Shown here one piece after another: positions 51,649 through 60,779 of a stretch of 64,000 nt of DNA. The notes beneath the pieces are model-generated. The model worked only from the letters and a program-made list of their open reading frames with translations, did not search any database and had not been told where the DNA came from. Both the position numbers and the translations under genes were made by a program. Every line of letters starts with the position of its first letter. The stretch's first letter is position 1. The stretch spans positions 124,001 through 188,000 of the forward strand of contig NZ_SZVW01000018.1 of the NCBI RefSeq assembly GCF_007655005.1, read 5' to 3'. This DNA is from Streptomyces tibetensis (GTDB taxonomy: Bacteria; Actinomycetota; Actinomycetes; Streptomycetales; Streptomycetaceae).

Positions 51649-52931
51649 GCCGCCTCCCCGTGTGCCAGGCCGGGCCGGCCCAGGACCATCGCGGTCTGGA
51701 AGCCGCCGAAGCCGCTGCCGACGCTGAGGACCCGGTCCATGCGGTGCTCGCGAGCCGTCACCGGCACGTAGTCGAGGTCGCACTCGGGGTCGGGCGTGGA
51801 CAGGTTGGCCGTCGGCGGGACGACCTGGTGGCGCAGGGCGAGGGCGCAGGCGGCGATCTCCAGGGAGCCGATGGCGCCGAGCGAGTGCCCGATCATCGAC
51901 TTGATGGAGCTGACCGGCACCTCGTGGGCCCGCTGCCCGAGACTGCGCTTGAACGCGGCGGTCTCGTGCCGGTCGTTCTGCTTGGTGCCCGAGCCGTGCG
52001 CGTTGATGTAGTCGATGCCCTCGGGGTCGAGTCGCGCCCGGTCCAGGGCGACCCGGACGGCCTCGGCCATCTCCCGGCCGTCGGGCTTGAGTCCGGTCAT
52101 GTGGAAGGCGTTGCTGCGTCCGGCGAAGCCGAGGATCTCGGCGTACACGGTGGCGCCGCGGCGTCTGGCCGACTCCAGCTCCTCGAGCACCATGACGGCG
52201 GAGCCCTCGCCCAGGACGAAGCCGTCACGGCGCCCGTCGAAGGGCCGGGAGGCGTGCCGGGGGTCGTCGTTGTTGGCGGTGGTGGCCTTGATGGCGTCGA
52301 AGCAGGCGGAGGTGATCGGCGACAGCGGCGCGTCGGTGGCCCCGGCGAGCACGATGTCGGCCGTGCCCTCCTCGATCAGCTGGACGCCGTGCCCGATGGC
52401 GTCCAGACCCGAGGTGCAGCCGGTGGAGATCAGCGCGACCGGCCCTTCGGCACCCGCCTGGCGGGCCACCTCGACGGCGAGGGTGCTGGGCACCATGTAG
52501 CCGTACAGGTGGGGGACGCCGTAGCTGTGGTCGACCAGCCAGTCCCGGCCGCCGTCGGAGAGGACCGCGTACTCCTCCTCCAGGCCCATGGTGCAGCCGA
52601 CGGCGCTGCCGATGCTGACGCCGACCCGTTCCGGGTCGGTGCCGGGCAGTTCGATCCCGCTGTCGGCGACGGCCTCCCGGGCGGCGACGACCGCGAACTG
52701 GCCGGCCCGGTCCATCCGGCGGGCCTCCTGAGGGGTGAGCCCCGCGGCGAGCGGATCGAAGTCGCACTCGGCGGCGACCTGTGAGCGGAACCCCGCCGGG
52801 TCGAAGAGGCTGATGCGGCGGGTGGCGGTGCGTCCGGCGGTGAGCAGGTCCCAGTAGGCGTCCCGCCCGATCCCGCCGGGTGCGACGGCTCCCACGCCGG
52901 TGATCACCGCGCGTCGGTGTCCGGACGTCAT
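51645..52931 (-). CDS. Type II PKS ketosynthase alpha
   Basis: 428 aa. Catalytic Cys in STGCTSGLD, His in NAHGSGTKQND, second His in MIGHSLGAIGS, plus SRPFDGRRDGFVLGEG. It performs iterative malonyl condensation with KS-beta and ACP. Start MTSGHRRAVITG at ATG 52931 overlaps the cupin stop in ATGA. Gene order cupin-KSa-KSb-ACP-aromatase is that of whiE spore-pigment and related pentangular clusters. Confidence 0.96.
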   Translation of the reverse strand: MTSGHRRAVITGVGAVAPGGIGRDAYWDLLTAGRTATRRISLFDPAGFRSQVAAECDFDPLAAGLTPQEARRMDRAGQFAVVAAREAVADSGIELPGTDPERVGVSIGSAVGCTMGLEEEYAVLSDGGRDWLVDHSYGVPHLYGYMVPSTLAVEVARQAGAEGPVALISTGCTSGLDAIGHGVQLIEEGTADIVLAGATDAPLSPITSACFDAIKATTANNDDPRHASRPFDGRRDGFVLGEGSAVMVLEELESARRRGATVYAEILGFAGRSNAFHMTGLKPDGREMAEAVRVALDRARLDPEGIDYINAHGSGTKQNDRHETAAFKRSLGQRAHEVPVSSIKSMIGHSLGAIGSLEIAACALALRHQVVPPTANLSTPDPECDLDYVPVTAREHRMDRVLSVGSGFGGFQTAMVLGRPGLAHGEAA

Positions 52932-53359
52932 CGGGCCGCTCCCACATCGGGGTTGCCCGCGGACGCGTCGAGCGGCTGTTCGGTGTCGACGTGGCCCAGT
53001 TCGGGGCGGGGCGCGAGCGGGGAGAGGTGGAAGACCGCCTCGGCCGGCACGGACCCGGTGTTCACCAGGCGGTGGCGGACCCCGATGGGCACCAGCAGCG
53101 AGTCGCCGGGGCCGAGCTCGACCGGGGGGCCACCGTCCAGTGTCATCTCCAGCCGGCCCTGGACGACGTGCAGGAACTCCTCGGAGTACGGATGGAGGTG
53201 CTCGGTGACGTGGTGGCCGGGGGCCAGCCGCAGTACGCCGCCGAAGCCCGAGGTGCAGCCCACGGTCTTGGGGCTGAGGGTGACGCGGATGTCGCCGCCG
53301 CGCTTGGTGTTGGCGGCGACCTCGTGCGCGGAGACCCTGGTGGTGGCGGGGGCGCTCAT
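52928..53359 (-). CDS. Cupin (WhiE ORFII / PdmL-like)
   Basis: 143 aa single cupin barrel: HVTEHLHPYSEEFLHVVQGRLEMTL with metal-type H-x-H and Glu, and PIGVRHRLVNTG with a His. Cupins immediately before KS-alpha occur in whiE and pentangular-polyphenol loci, where they assist cyclisation or oxidation. Both ends are coupled by ATGA (start 53359, stop at KS-alpha start). Confidence 0.88.
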   Translation of the reverse strand: MSAPATTRVSAHEVAANTKRGGDIRVTLSPKTVGCTSGFGGVLRLAPGHHVTEHLHPYSEEFLHVVQGRLEMTLDGGPPVELGPGDSLLVPIGVRHRLVNTGSVPAEAVFHLSPLAPRPELGHVDTEQPLDASAGNPDVGAAR

Positions 53360-53727
53360 CGGGCACCGCCCAGGTTCGCCGAGCGCGGGGCGCTGGTCCG
53401 CGGCCCCTCCTGGGGCGTCCAGGAGTAGAAGGGCACGGCCATGGCGTCCTTGGGCTCGCGCCAGTCGGGGTCGTAGGGCGAGATGAACCGGCCGAGCCGG
53501 GTGTTGATCTCCTCGTAGAGCGGGTGGCTGCGCGCCTTGTACAGATTCGGCGCGATGTCCTCGTCGGCCTCCACCAGGTGGAAGTACAGGTTGTGGAAGG
53601 CGAACAGCGTCCGCCTCGACACCCCCACCAGATGCGGCAGTTCGGTGCTGTCCGAATCGGCGAAGACCTGCGCGACGCCCTCGGCGTCGGCGAGGTCCAT
53701 CCTCGCCACGATCAGCGTTCGGTGCAC
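53356..53727 (-). CDS. TcmI-family type II polyketide cyclase
   Basis: 123 aa with the TcmI/WhiE-VII-type signature HRTLIVARMDLADAEGVAQ, FHNLYFHLVEADED and HPLYEEINTRLGRFISPYDPDW. Likely closes the last ring(s). GTG 53727 follows GGGAGGACATC; a longer GTG start at 53760 would place its codon inside the predicted -10 region. First gene of the minimal-PKS operon. Confidence 0.9.
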   Translation of the reverse strand: MHRTLIVARMDLADAEGVAQVFADSDSTELPHLVGVSRRTLFAFHNLYFHLVEADEDIAPNLYKARSHPLYEEINTRLGRFISPYDPDWREPKDAMAVPFYSWTPQEGPRTSAPRSANLGGAR

Positions 53728-53758
53728 GATGTCCTCCCGGCTTGTCGGTGCTGTGTTC

Positions 53759-53790
53759 ACCCTGGTCGGCGGGGGTCGAGACGCTCTCGA
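53759..53790 (-). promoter_or_regulatory. SARP-type operator/promoter of the minimal-PKS operon
   Basis: Minus strand: heptads TCGAGAG and TCGACCC with 4-bp spacing (11-bp period; 53790-53773), 8 bp, then CAGGGT as -10 (53764-53759). This is the architecture known for ActII-ORF4/DnrI sites. The expected start of transcription near 53752 gives a leader of about 25 nt with the ribosome site of the TcmI-type cyclase. Confidence 0.65.
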
Positions 53791-53843
53791 AGGCGCCTGG
53801 AGAACTGCTGACGGGCCCGGTGCCGCGGGCGGCAGACAGCACG

Positions 53844-53877
53844 ACGGCCCGCCGCACCGAGGGGTGCGGCGGGCCGT
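53844..53877. terminator. Terminator of the SARP gene
   Basis: ACGGCCCGCCGCACC / GGTGCGGCGGGCCGT, 15-bp stem with a GAGG loop, 11 nt beyond the SARP stop on the minus strand, insulating it from the PKS promoter. Confidence 0.8.
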
Positions 53878-53888
53878 GAGGGGTCCTG

Positions 53889-55829
53889 CTACCGGCGGAC
53901 GTCGGCCTTCATCAGGGTGACGCCGCTGCCGCCGACGACACCGGCGCCGACCATCCGGCCGTTCGGTACGTCGCCCGCGGGCGTGCCCCGTGACAGGAGG
54001 ATCAGGGCCTGCCGGATGAGCCGGGGCACGGAGTACAGCAGCTCGGCTTCCGGCGTCAGGTGCTCCTGTACGAGGTGGACGTCGACGAGGTATTCGAGGA
54101 GTGTCTCGGCGTCTCCGGTGCCGGGGCGCAGCCGTGTCACCACCTCGCCGAGGCTCCAGCGGCGCTCACGCTGGAGCAGCAGGCGCAGCAACTCGCGTGA
54201 ACGGGCGGGCAGATGACGGTGGCTCGCGGCCACGGTGGTCATCAGCGACTGGGTGCCGTCGGGGAGTTCGAGCAGCATCCGGGGGTTGCCGCGCAGCCGC
54301 AGCGCCAGCCGGGCCGCCGACCAGCCGGGCCGGGCGGTGAGCCGGCCGGCCACCGCCCTGATCGCCAGGGGCAGTCCCTCGCACAGCCCCATCAGTTCCT
54401 GCACGGCCGTGGGGTCCTCCTGCCGCGAGCGCTCCCCGGCGACCCGGTCGTAGAGCTGGAGGGACTCCTCCGGGGACAGGGCGGGGAGCACGATCTTGCG
54501 GCCCGTGGACAGGCTGTGCGCCCGGTAGCGGTTGGTGGCGATCACCGCGCAGCCGGATCCGCCCGGCAGGACGGCACGGATCTGGGAGGCGGTGAGCGCG
54601 TCGTCGACCACGACGAGCACCCGGCGGTCGGCGGTCCAGGTGCGGAAGAGCCTGCTGAGCTCGTCGAGCCCGCTGGGCTGTTTCTCGCGCTGGATGCCGC
54701 AGGCGGTGAGGCAGGCCGATAGCACGTCGGCGAGCTGCTGGGAGCCCTCGCCGACGGCGGACAGGTCGATGAAGAGCTGCCCGTCCGGGAAGCGCGGGCG
54801 CAGCCGGTGCGCGGCACGCACGGCGAAGGCGCTCTTGCCGACACCGGGCGGGCCGTGCACCTCCACCACCCGCATGCCGGTGCTGGGCCGGTCCGCGCCG
54901 AGGAAGGTCTCCAGCTGGTCGAGTTCGCGTTCGCGTCCGACGAAGTCAGCTATATCGGCGGGGAGTTGGGCCGGGCCCGGCACGAGGCGGCGCCCGCCGG
55001 GCACGGTGTCGCTCTTGGCCGGGGCCGGCCCCCTGAGGTGGCCGCGGTCGGCGAGCACCTCCTGGTGGAGCCGCTGGAGCTGCGCGGAGGGCTCCAGTCC
55101 GAGTTCCTCGACGAGATGGCTGCGCAGGGTGCGGAAGGTGTTGAGGGCGTCGGGGCGGCGGCCGCAGCGGTGCAGGGCCCTCATCAGCTGCCCGGCGAAC
55201 GCCTCGTGGGTGGGGTGGGCGCGGAAGGCCTCGGACAGCTCGTCCAGGACGGCGTGGTGGCGACCGAGTTCGAGCTCCAAGGAGAAACGTTGCTCCTGGA
55301 CGCTCTTACGGCGCTCCTCCAGCTGGGTGGACCAGGCCGACAGCCGGCGTCCGGTGCTGATGTCGACGAGGGCTCCGCCGTGCCACAGGGAAAGCGCCGT
55401 CTTGAGAGTGGAGGCCGCCTCCTCCTCCCCCGCGCCGGTGCGGAGCTGCGCCAGGCCCTGCTCGGTGAGCTGGTCGAACCGGTAGGCGTCCACCGACTGC
55501 TTGTCGTCCAGTCGCAGTTCGTAGCCGCCCACCCTGGTCAGGATCGCGGGGCAGCCGTGCGGTGGACGGGAGCCGAAAGCCGCACCGTGCTGTCCGGTGG
55601 CCAGCAGCAGTCTGCGGCGCAGTTGATAAATGTAGGTTTGCAAGGTGGTCAGCGCGCTGAGCGGTGGGTGGTCCTCCCACAGTTCCTCGCACAGCTGGTC
55701 CACGCTGACCAGCGAGTTGGCATTGAGCACCAGCAGGGCGAGCACCTGACGCAGCTTGGGGGCCGACGGTGTGACGTCCTCCCCGTTCCTGCGTATTCGC
55801 ATCGAGCCCAGCAGACCGATCTCTATCAC
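53889..55829 (-). CDS. SARP-family transcriptional activator with NB-ARC domain
   Basis: 646 aa. Winged-helix DNA-binding domain at the N-terminus (VIEIGLLGSMRIRRNGEDV, QLCEELWEDHPP, LQTYIYQLRRRL), bacterial transcriptional activation domain (about 105-265), then an NB-ARC ATPase with Walker A GPPGVGKS (about 326) and VLVVVDDALT. The TPR array of full AfsR-type proteins is missing, so this is a medium-length SARP. GTG 55829 behind CAGGGGGAATGCA. It is the obvious pathway activator; it has its own terminator and an AT-rich 319-bp leader. Confidence 0.93.
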   Translation of the reverse strand: MIEIGLLGSMRIRRNGEDVTPSAPKLRQVLALLVLNANSLVSVDQLCEELWEDHPPLSALTTLQTYIYQLRRRLLLATGQHGAAFGSRPPHGCPAILTRVGGYELRLDDKQSVDAYRFDQLTEQGLAQLRTGAGEEEAASTLKTALSLWHGGALVDISTGRRLSAWSTQLEERRKSVQEQRFSLELELGRHHAVLDELSEAFRAHPTHEAFAGQLMRALHRCGRRPDALNTFRTLRSHLVEELGLEPSAQLQRLHQEVLADRGHLRGPAPAKSDTVPGGRRLVPGPAQLPADIADFVGRERELDQLETFLGADRPSTGMRVVEVHGPPGVGKSAFAVRAAHRLRPRFPDGQLFIDLSAVGEGSQQLADVLSACLTACGIQREKQPSGLDELSRLFRTWTADRRVLVVVDDALTASQIRAVLPGGSGCAVIATNRYRAHSLSTGRKIVLPALSPEESLQLYDRVAGERSRQEDPTAVQELMGLCEGLPLAIRAVAGRLTARPGWSAARLALRLRGNPRMLLELPDGTQSLMTTVAASHRHLPARSRELLRLLLQRERRWSLGEVVTRLRPGTGDAETLLEYLVDVHLVQEHLTPEAELLYSVPRLIRQALILLSRGTPAGDVPNGRMVGAGVVGGSGVTLMKADVRR

Positions 55830-56148
55830 TGCATTCCCCCTGAGTGAGCCGCCTCTGTGGGGTGGCGGCCATCGGTTATTCACCTTCCTGCGTCACTCAT
55901 TTTTAAGCGAAACATCAAACGCTCAGAGGGGCGGAAAAATTACCCGCCTTTTACTCGGGGAATTATGCTTCGCCGAAAAAGAAGTTGAAACCAGCAATAT
56001 CCCTGCACGCACCGGAGACGGGAATAGAAACCGATTACCACATTCCCGCTCTTTGCCTTCTCGCATCCTATGCTTCGCACACATGGATGACAAGGCGCAC
56101 ATTTCTGCGCGGGGTGTGGCGGCGGTCAGGGTGTGGCGGCGAGCGCCC
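55830..56148. other. AT-rich promoter region of the SARP gene
   Basis: 319 bp, the most AT-rich stretch of the cluster (55890-56050, with TTTTTAAGCG-type words). No heptad pair like those before the target operons. Expected to contain the SARP promoter and sites for higher-level regulators; none identified. Confidence 0.5.
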
Positions 56149-58020
56149 TCACATGCGCAGCTCGACCCCGTACTCGGCAAGCCACGTGTTCAGCTGGAGC
56201 ACCATCTCCATGCTCGCCCGCTCCACCCACGCGAAGGCACCGCTGGGCGCCGCCGCCGCGCCCAGCGCCACCCGGGTCGCCTCGGCGTCCAGCAGCGGGG
56301 CGACCGGCGCCTCCTGGTCCGCGGCCACGTCCCCGAAACGGTGGCGTACGAACTCGCCGTACGCCGCCTCCTGGACGGTCGGGTAGGCGCTCTTGGGCCG
56401 GTTGAGCACCCGCTCCGGCAGCAGGTCGGCGACCGCGGCCCGCAGCAGGCTCTTCTCCTGTCCGTTCACCCGCTTCAGCTCGGCCGGCACGTTGTAGACG
56501 TACTCCACCAGCGCCCGGTCGCAGAACGGCGGGCGCAGCTGCACCCCGTGCGCCATGCTCATCCGGTCGGCCCGGTCCAGATGGGTCGGGGCCCACCGGG
56601 TCAGCGCCAGATAGGTGACCTCGCGCGCCCTGCGCTCGGCCGGGCTCTCCCCGGCCACCTGCGGGACCTCGGTGAGCGCGTCGCGGTAGTGCTGGTCGGC
56701 GTACTCCATGAAGTCCAGCTCCTTGCGGAGCGTACGGTCCACCAGCGAGCAGCCGAGACCGCCCGCGGCCGCGTCGTGCCCGCGCTCGAAGGAGACCCAC
56801 GGGAAGGTCGTGGAGTTGCTGTGGGCCGGGTCGTACGCCCAGAAGTAGCCGTTGAACACCTCGTCCGCGGTCTCCCCGGAGAGCACCGCGGTGATCCCCG
56901 CGCCGCGCAGCGCCTCGAAGAACAGCAGCAGCGAGACGTCCATGTCGCCGAGCGGCGAGGGCGCGTCCTGGCTGCGCAGCGCGGCGGCGTGCGTCTTCGG
57001 ATCGGCGAGGGCCGCCGTGTCCAGCAGGATCTCGGTGTGCTCGGTTCCGATGTGTTCGGCCGCGAGGGCCGCGTAGGGGGCGTCCGGGGTGGCGCGCATG
57101 GTCGGGTGCGGCTCGAAGTTCTCCGCGTAACCGGAGAAGTTCACCGAGAACGACCGCAGGACGCCCCCGTCCGCACGGCGCCGGCGGGCCGCGAGCGCGG
57201 TCAGCGCGCTGGAGTCGATCCCCCCGGACAGCATCGCGCCGACCGGCACGTCCGCGCGCAGGTGGGTGGCGACCGCCTCCGCCAGCAGCCGGCGCACCGT
57301 GGCCACGGTGGTCTCCAGGCTGTCGGTGTGCGGGCGGGCGGGCAGCGACCAGTAGCGCCGGTGGCCGGTGCCCGGCGCCCGCACGGTCATCGTGTGACCG
57401 GGCAGCACTTCGCGCGTGCCCCGGAACACTCCGGTGCCCGGCTTGCGGCTGTGCGCGAACAGCTCCCGCAGCCCGTCGGCGTCGACCACCGGCCGCACCG
57501 CCGGATGCGCCAGCAGCGCCTTGGGCTCGGAGCCGAAGACCACACCGGACGGGGTCAGGAAGTAGCACAGCGGTTTCACCCCCAACCGGTCCCGGGCCAG
57601 CAGCAGTTCCTGCCGCCGCACGTCCCACACGGCCAGGGCGAACAGGCCCTCCAGCCGCTCCGGGAACGCGGCACCCCACTCCAGGTAGGCGTGCAGCGCC
57701 ACCTCCGCGTCACCGTCCGAGGTGAATCGGTGTCCCTTCGCGGCCAGTTCGCGGCGCAGCTCCACATGATTGGTGACGCTGCCGTCCAGGGTCAGCACGG
57801 CCACCGGGCTGCCGGCTTCCGACTCCACCACGGCCGGCTGCCCCACCGGCTCGGAACCCAGCAGGGCGAGCCTTCGGTGGGTCAGCGCCGCATGGCCCTC
57901 GATCCACTCGCCGAAGCCGTCCGGGCCGCGGTGTGCGAGCGCCGCCGCCATCGCCCGTACGGTGGGCGCCTCCGGTGTCAGGTCCCGCTCGAAGTCCACC
58001 CAGCCGGCGATTCCGCTCAT
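56149..58020 (-). CDS. AsnB-like amidotransferase/synthetase with Cys1 replaced by Ser
   Basis: 623 aa. N-terminal class II glutaminase fold (1 to about 200) begins MSGIAGWVDF: active enzymes begin MCGI, so the nucleophile is Ser. LAHRGPDG and the rest of the fold remain. The ATP-PPase synthetase domain carries LSGGIDSSALTALAAR (about 263) and SGETADEVFNGY. OxyD, FdmV and PdmN-type homologues amidate polyketides (recalled). Without Cys it may take free ammonia or an amine or amino acid, as beta-lactam synthetase does. ATG 58020 overlaps the previous stop. Confidence 0.92.
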   Translation of the reverse strand: MSGIAGWVDFERDLTPEAPTVRAMAAALAHRGPDGFGEWIEGHAALTHRRLALLGSEPVGQPAVVESEAGSPVAVLTLDGSVTNHVELRRELAAKGHRFTSDGDAEVALHAYLEWGAAFPERLEGLFALAVWDVRRQELLLARDRLGVKPLCYFLTPSGVVFGSEPKALLAHPAVRPVVDADGLRELFAHSRKPGTGVFRGTREVLPGHTMTVRAPGTGHRRYWSLPARPHTDSLETTVATVRRLLAEAVATHLRADVPVGAMLSGGIDSSALTALAARRRRADGGVLRSFSVNFSGYAENFEPHPTMRATPDAPYAALAAEHIGTEHTEILLDTAALADPKTHAAALRSQDAPSPLGDMDVSLLLFFEALRGAGITAVLSGETADEVFNGYFWAYDPAHSNSTTFPWVSFERGHDAAAGGLGCSLVDRTLRKELDFMEYADQHYRDALTEVPQVAGESPAERRAREVTYLALTRWAPTHLDRADRMSMAHGVQLRPPFCDRALVEYVYNVPAELKRVNGQEKSLLRAAVADLLPERVLNRPKSAYPTVQEAAYGEFVRHRFGDVAADQEAPVAPLLDAEATRVALGAAAAPSGAFAWVERASMEMVLQLNTWLAEYGVELRM

Positions 58021-58550
58021 CGTGACGTCCTTTCGCTCTCTGCGTCTGATGGGGGTGCGCTGTTCTCCGCCGGGGCGTGGGTGACGAGGGTGACCTCCAC
58101 CAGGGAGAGCCCGTGCCGGGCGACTGCCTCCCGGAACTCGCCGAGTCCGGGCGCCCCTTCGCCGAGCACCGCGATCCCGAGCCGGCGCGGGGCCTCCTCC
58201 CCGTAGCGGCGGTACAGCTCCAGATAGCCGCGCGCGCTGCGCTCCGCGTCGTCGACCAGGGCGAACCGCACCGGCCGCCGCTGCCCGCGCCAGGTCAGCT
58301 CGCCCGGCGAGCCGCCCGCGAAGTTGTGCCGCCAGCCGCTGCCGGTCGCCACCACCAGCGCGCCACCGAGGGTGTGCACCCCGGCGGGCACGGTGTACGG
58401 CCGCCCGCTGCGCCGTCCCGTGAAGTGCAGCAGCGCGAGCCGCTCGGCCACCGGGCCGGGCTCGGGGCGGGACAGCAGCTCCCGCATCCGGGCATCGGCC
58501 ACCGCCCGCTCCGGCCCCTCCGGCAGACGGCGTACGACGACGGGGCTCAT
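58017..58550 (-). CDS. Deazaflavin (F420)-dependent nitroreductase-like protein (DUF385)
   Basis: 177 aa: LLHFTGRRSGRPYTVPAGVH, VVATGSGWRHNFAGGSPG and VRFALVDDAE, the FDOR/DUF385 pattern of F420H2-dependent reductases. It may reduce a quinone or double bond of the polyketide. ATGA overlaps at both ends (start 58550, stop 58017), between the DUF1772 and AsnB-like genes. Confidence 0.8.
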   Translation of the reverse strand: MSPVVVRRLPEGPERAVADARMRELLSRPEPGPVAERLALLHFTGRRSGRPYTVPAGVHTLGGALVVATGSGWRHNFAGGSPGELTWRGQRRPVRFALVDDAERSARGYLELYRRYGEEAPRRLGIAVLGEGAPGLGEFREAVARHGLSLVEVTLVTHAPAENSAPPSDAESERTSR

Positions 58551-58996
58551 GACAGCACCACCGCGGCGGCGGTCAGTGCGCAGCCCGCGATCGCGAGGCA
58601 GGTGCGCACCAGGTGCCAGCCGCGCCAGGCCGGGCGGGGGTCCCGCCAGCCGGGGCCGAGGTCCTCGGGCCGGGTCCGCTTGACCGTCCGGTTGATCGGC
58701 ACGTTCCGGGTCTGCGACACCACGGCCACCCCCGCCATGCACAGCGCGGCGGCCGCGAACAGCACCCGGGGGCCGTCCGACGCCCGTATCGCGAGCCCCA
58801 CGTCCACGGCCGTGGAGCCGGTGACGATGAACGGCATGATCCGGTCGTAGCGTCTGCCCAGCAGGATGTGCGTGGACACGTACCGCTCCGGGGACATCGC
58901 GACCAGCGCGGGCATCACGCTCACCGCGACCGCGAAGAGCACCCCCGCCACCAGGCCGGTGCCCGTCAGCACCAGCACGCTGAAAGCCTCCACCAC
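58547..58996 (-). CDS. DUF1772 membrane protein, anthrone-oxygenase-like
   Basis: 149 aa, four predicted transmembrane helices; MPALVAMSPERYVSTH and NVPINRTVKR are the family marks (the latter matches the NxPxN motif of DUF1772). Members such as EncC and HypC oxidise anthrones to anthraquinones. First gene of the DUF1772-F420 reductase-AsnB operon; GTG/ATG at 58996, preceded by GGCGGAAGC. Confidence 0.85.
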   Translation of the reverse strand: MVEAFSVLVLTGTGLVAGVLFAVAVSVMPALVAMSPERYVSTHILLGRRYDRIMPFIVTGSTAVDVGLAIRASDGPRVLFAAAALCMAGVAVVSQTRNVPINRTVKRTRPEDLGPGWRDPRPAWRGWHLVRTCLAIAGCALTAAAVVLS

Positions 58997-59044
58997 CGCT
59001 TCCGCCCTCCTTCGAGCCTTGCGCCGTCCTTCGGGCCTGGCCCG

Positions 59045-59076
59045 AACCTGTCAGCCGCCCCTCGCACGACACTCGA
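59045..59076 (-). promoter_or_regulatory. SARP-type operator/promoter of the DUF1772-AsnB operon
   Basis: Minus strand: TCGAGTG, 4 bp, GCGAGGG (second heptad with one mismatch to TCGA), 8 bp, then CAGGTT as -10 (59050-59045). Spacing is identical to the sites at 53759-53790 and 63854-63885. Predicted leader about 42 nt to the start at 58996. Confidence 0.5.
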
Positions 59077-59201
59077 ATCCGCCTGGGAGCGCACCGCTTC
59101 GCGACGGTTCCGCTCGCCCGCGCCGCAAGCCCTGTTCGAGGGGCGGGGTGTTGCATCGGCCCGCCGAACCGAACGCGATCCACACCCTCCAAGGAGCCGG
59201 T

Positions 59202-60779
59202 ATGGCGGACGAGACGACCGAAGTACTCATCGTGGGCGGCAGCATGGTGGGGCTCGCCCAGGCCCTGTTCCTCGCCCGGCAGGGCATCCGGCCGCTGCTG
59301 GTGGAGCGGCACGCGGAGATCTCCGCGCACCCCCGGGCGCAGGCCGCGAGCCCGCGGACCATGGAGCTGCTGCGCGCGCTCGGCCTCGAGGACGCGGTAC
59401 GGGCACGGGAGAACCCGCACGCCCAGTACGGCGACATCCTCCAGGCCGAGTCCCTCACCGGGGCGGAACTCGGGCGGTTCGACGGACCGTTCCGCTTCGA
59501 CCGGCACGAGGTCGGCACCACCGGCTGGACCCTGATCGGGCAGGACCGGCTCGAGCCGGTGCTGCGGGAGCGGGCCGAGGAGCTCGGCGCGGACATCCGG
59601 TTCGCCACCGAGATGACGGAGTTCACCCAGGACGCGGACGGCGTCACGGCCGTCCTGCGCAGTGCGGACGACGGTTCCGAACGGACCGTGCGGGCGCGGT
59701 ACCTGGTCGCGGCCGACGGTTCACGGGCACCGATCCGCACCTCGCTCGGCATCGGCCACCACGGGCCGGGGGTGTTCGGCCGGCAGATGAACATCGTCTT
59801 CCACGCGGACCTCGACCCGTACGTGGCGGGGCGCACCTTCTTCCTCTGCTTCGTCAGCAACCCGGTCGTCAAGGGCGTGCTCGGCAAGCTCGGCGGCGCG
59901 GACTCCGACCGCTGGGTGCTCGCGCCGAGCCTGCCGCCCGGGTCCGACCACCGCGTCTTCGGCACCGAGGACTGCGTGGAGCTGGTACGGGCCGCGGTGG
60001 GCGTGCCCGATCTGCCGGTGACGGTGGAGTCCGCGACGAGCTGGGAGATCGCCGCCTGGGTCGCGGACCGCTTCCGCTCCGGACGCGTGCTGCTGGCGGG
60101 CGACTGCGCGCACGTCATGCCGCCCACCGGGGGCTTCGGCGGCAACATGGGCATCCAGGACGCGCACAACCTGGCCTGGAAGCTCGCGCGGGTGCTGCGC
60201 GGGCAGGCGGGCCCCGGCCTGCTGGACACCTACGAGCAGGAGCGGGCCCCGGTCGCCGAGTTCACCGTCGACCAGGGCGTCATCCGCTACCTTCAGCGCA
60301 GCGGCCTCGACGAGGCGGCGGCGGCCCGGCACCGCCCCGAGACCACGGTGCTGTTCGGCCACGTGTACCGGTCGGACGCCGTCGTGCAGGAGGCCGGCGA
60401 CGACGACACCGCCGTGGTCGAGGACCCGACGTCCCCCACCGGCCGCCCCGGCACCCGCGCTCCCCATCTCCCCCTGGTCCGCGAGGGCAAGGACGTCGCC
60501 CTGCACGATCTCCTCGACGGGGGTTTCTGGCTCCTCACCGGCCCGGGTGGCATGGCCTGGCAGGAGCCGGCGGCCGCGCTCGGTCTGTCCTTCCACCGGG
60601 TGGGCGCGGAGGAGCCTCCCGAGGTCGTCGAGCGTTTCCTCGCCCGCTACGGCGTCCAGCGGACCGGTGCGGTGCTGGTCCGGCCGGACGGGTTCATCGC
60701 GTGGCGTTCCGGTGGGGCGGTGGGTGAGCCTGCCGGGTCGCTGACGGCGGTACTCGACACGGTGCTGCGGCTTGCGTGA
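59202..60779 (+). CDS. FAD-dependent aromatic polyketide hydroxylase 1
   Basis: 525 aa, PHBH/MHPCO-type flavoprotein monooxygenase: dinucleotide fold VLIVGGSMVGLAQALFLARQ, DG motif VAADGSRAPIR, and GD motif LLAGDCAHVMPPTGGFGGN. C-terminal thioredoxin-like domain as in PgaE/RdmE. AAGGAG (59191-59196) sets ATG 59202. It is the only plus-strand gene of the cluster core, divergent from the DUF1772 operon and convergent with a paralogue. Confidence 0.92.
   Translation: MADETTEVLIVGGSMVGLAQALFLARQGIRPLLVERHAEISAHPRAQAASPRTMELLRALGLEDAVRARENPHAQYGDILQAESLTGAELGRFDGPFRFDRHEVGTTGWTLIGQDRLEPVLRERAEELGADIRFATEMTEFTQDADGVTAVLRSADDGSERTVRARYLVAADGSRAPIRTSLGIGHHGPGVFGRQMNIVFHADLDPYVAGRTFFLCFVSNPVVKGVLGKLGGADSDRWVLAPSLPPGSDHRVFGTEDCVELVRAAVGVPDLPVTVESATSWEIAAWVADRFRSGRVLLAGDCAHVMPPTGGFGGNMGIQDAHNLAWKLARVLRGQAGPGLLDTYEQERAPVAEFTVDQGVIRYLQRSGLDEAAAARHRPETTVLFGHVYRSDAVVQEAGDDDTAVVEDPTSPTGRPGTRAPHLPLVREGKDVALHDLLDGGFWLLTGPGGMAWQEPAAALGLSFHRVGAEEPPEVVERFLARYGVQRTGAVLVRPDGFIAWRSGGAVGEPAGSLTAVLDTVLRLA

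Noticed and set aside
51645..53366. Single long frame covering KS-alpha and the cupin region
   Set aside because: The KS family start MTSGHRRAVITG with the ATGA overlap is clear; the upstream part is the cupin gene in another frame.
59000..59195. SARP operator for the plus-strand hydroxylase at 59202
   Set aside because: TCGAGG at about 59134 has no second heptad at 11 bp and no CAnnnT at the right distance.
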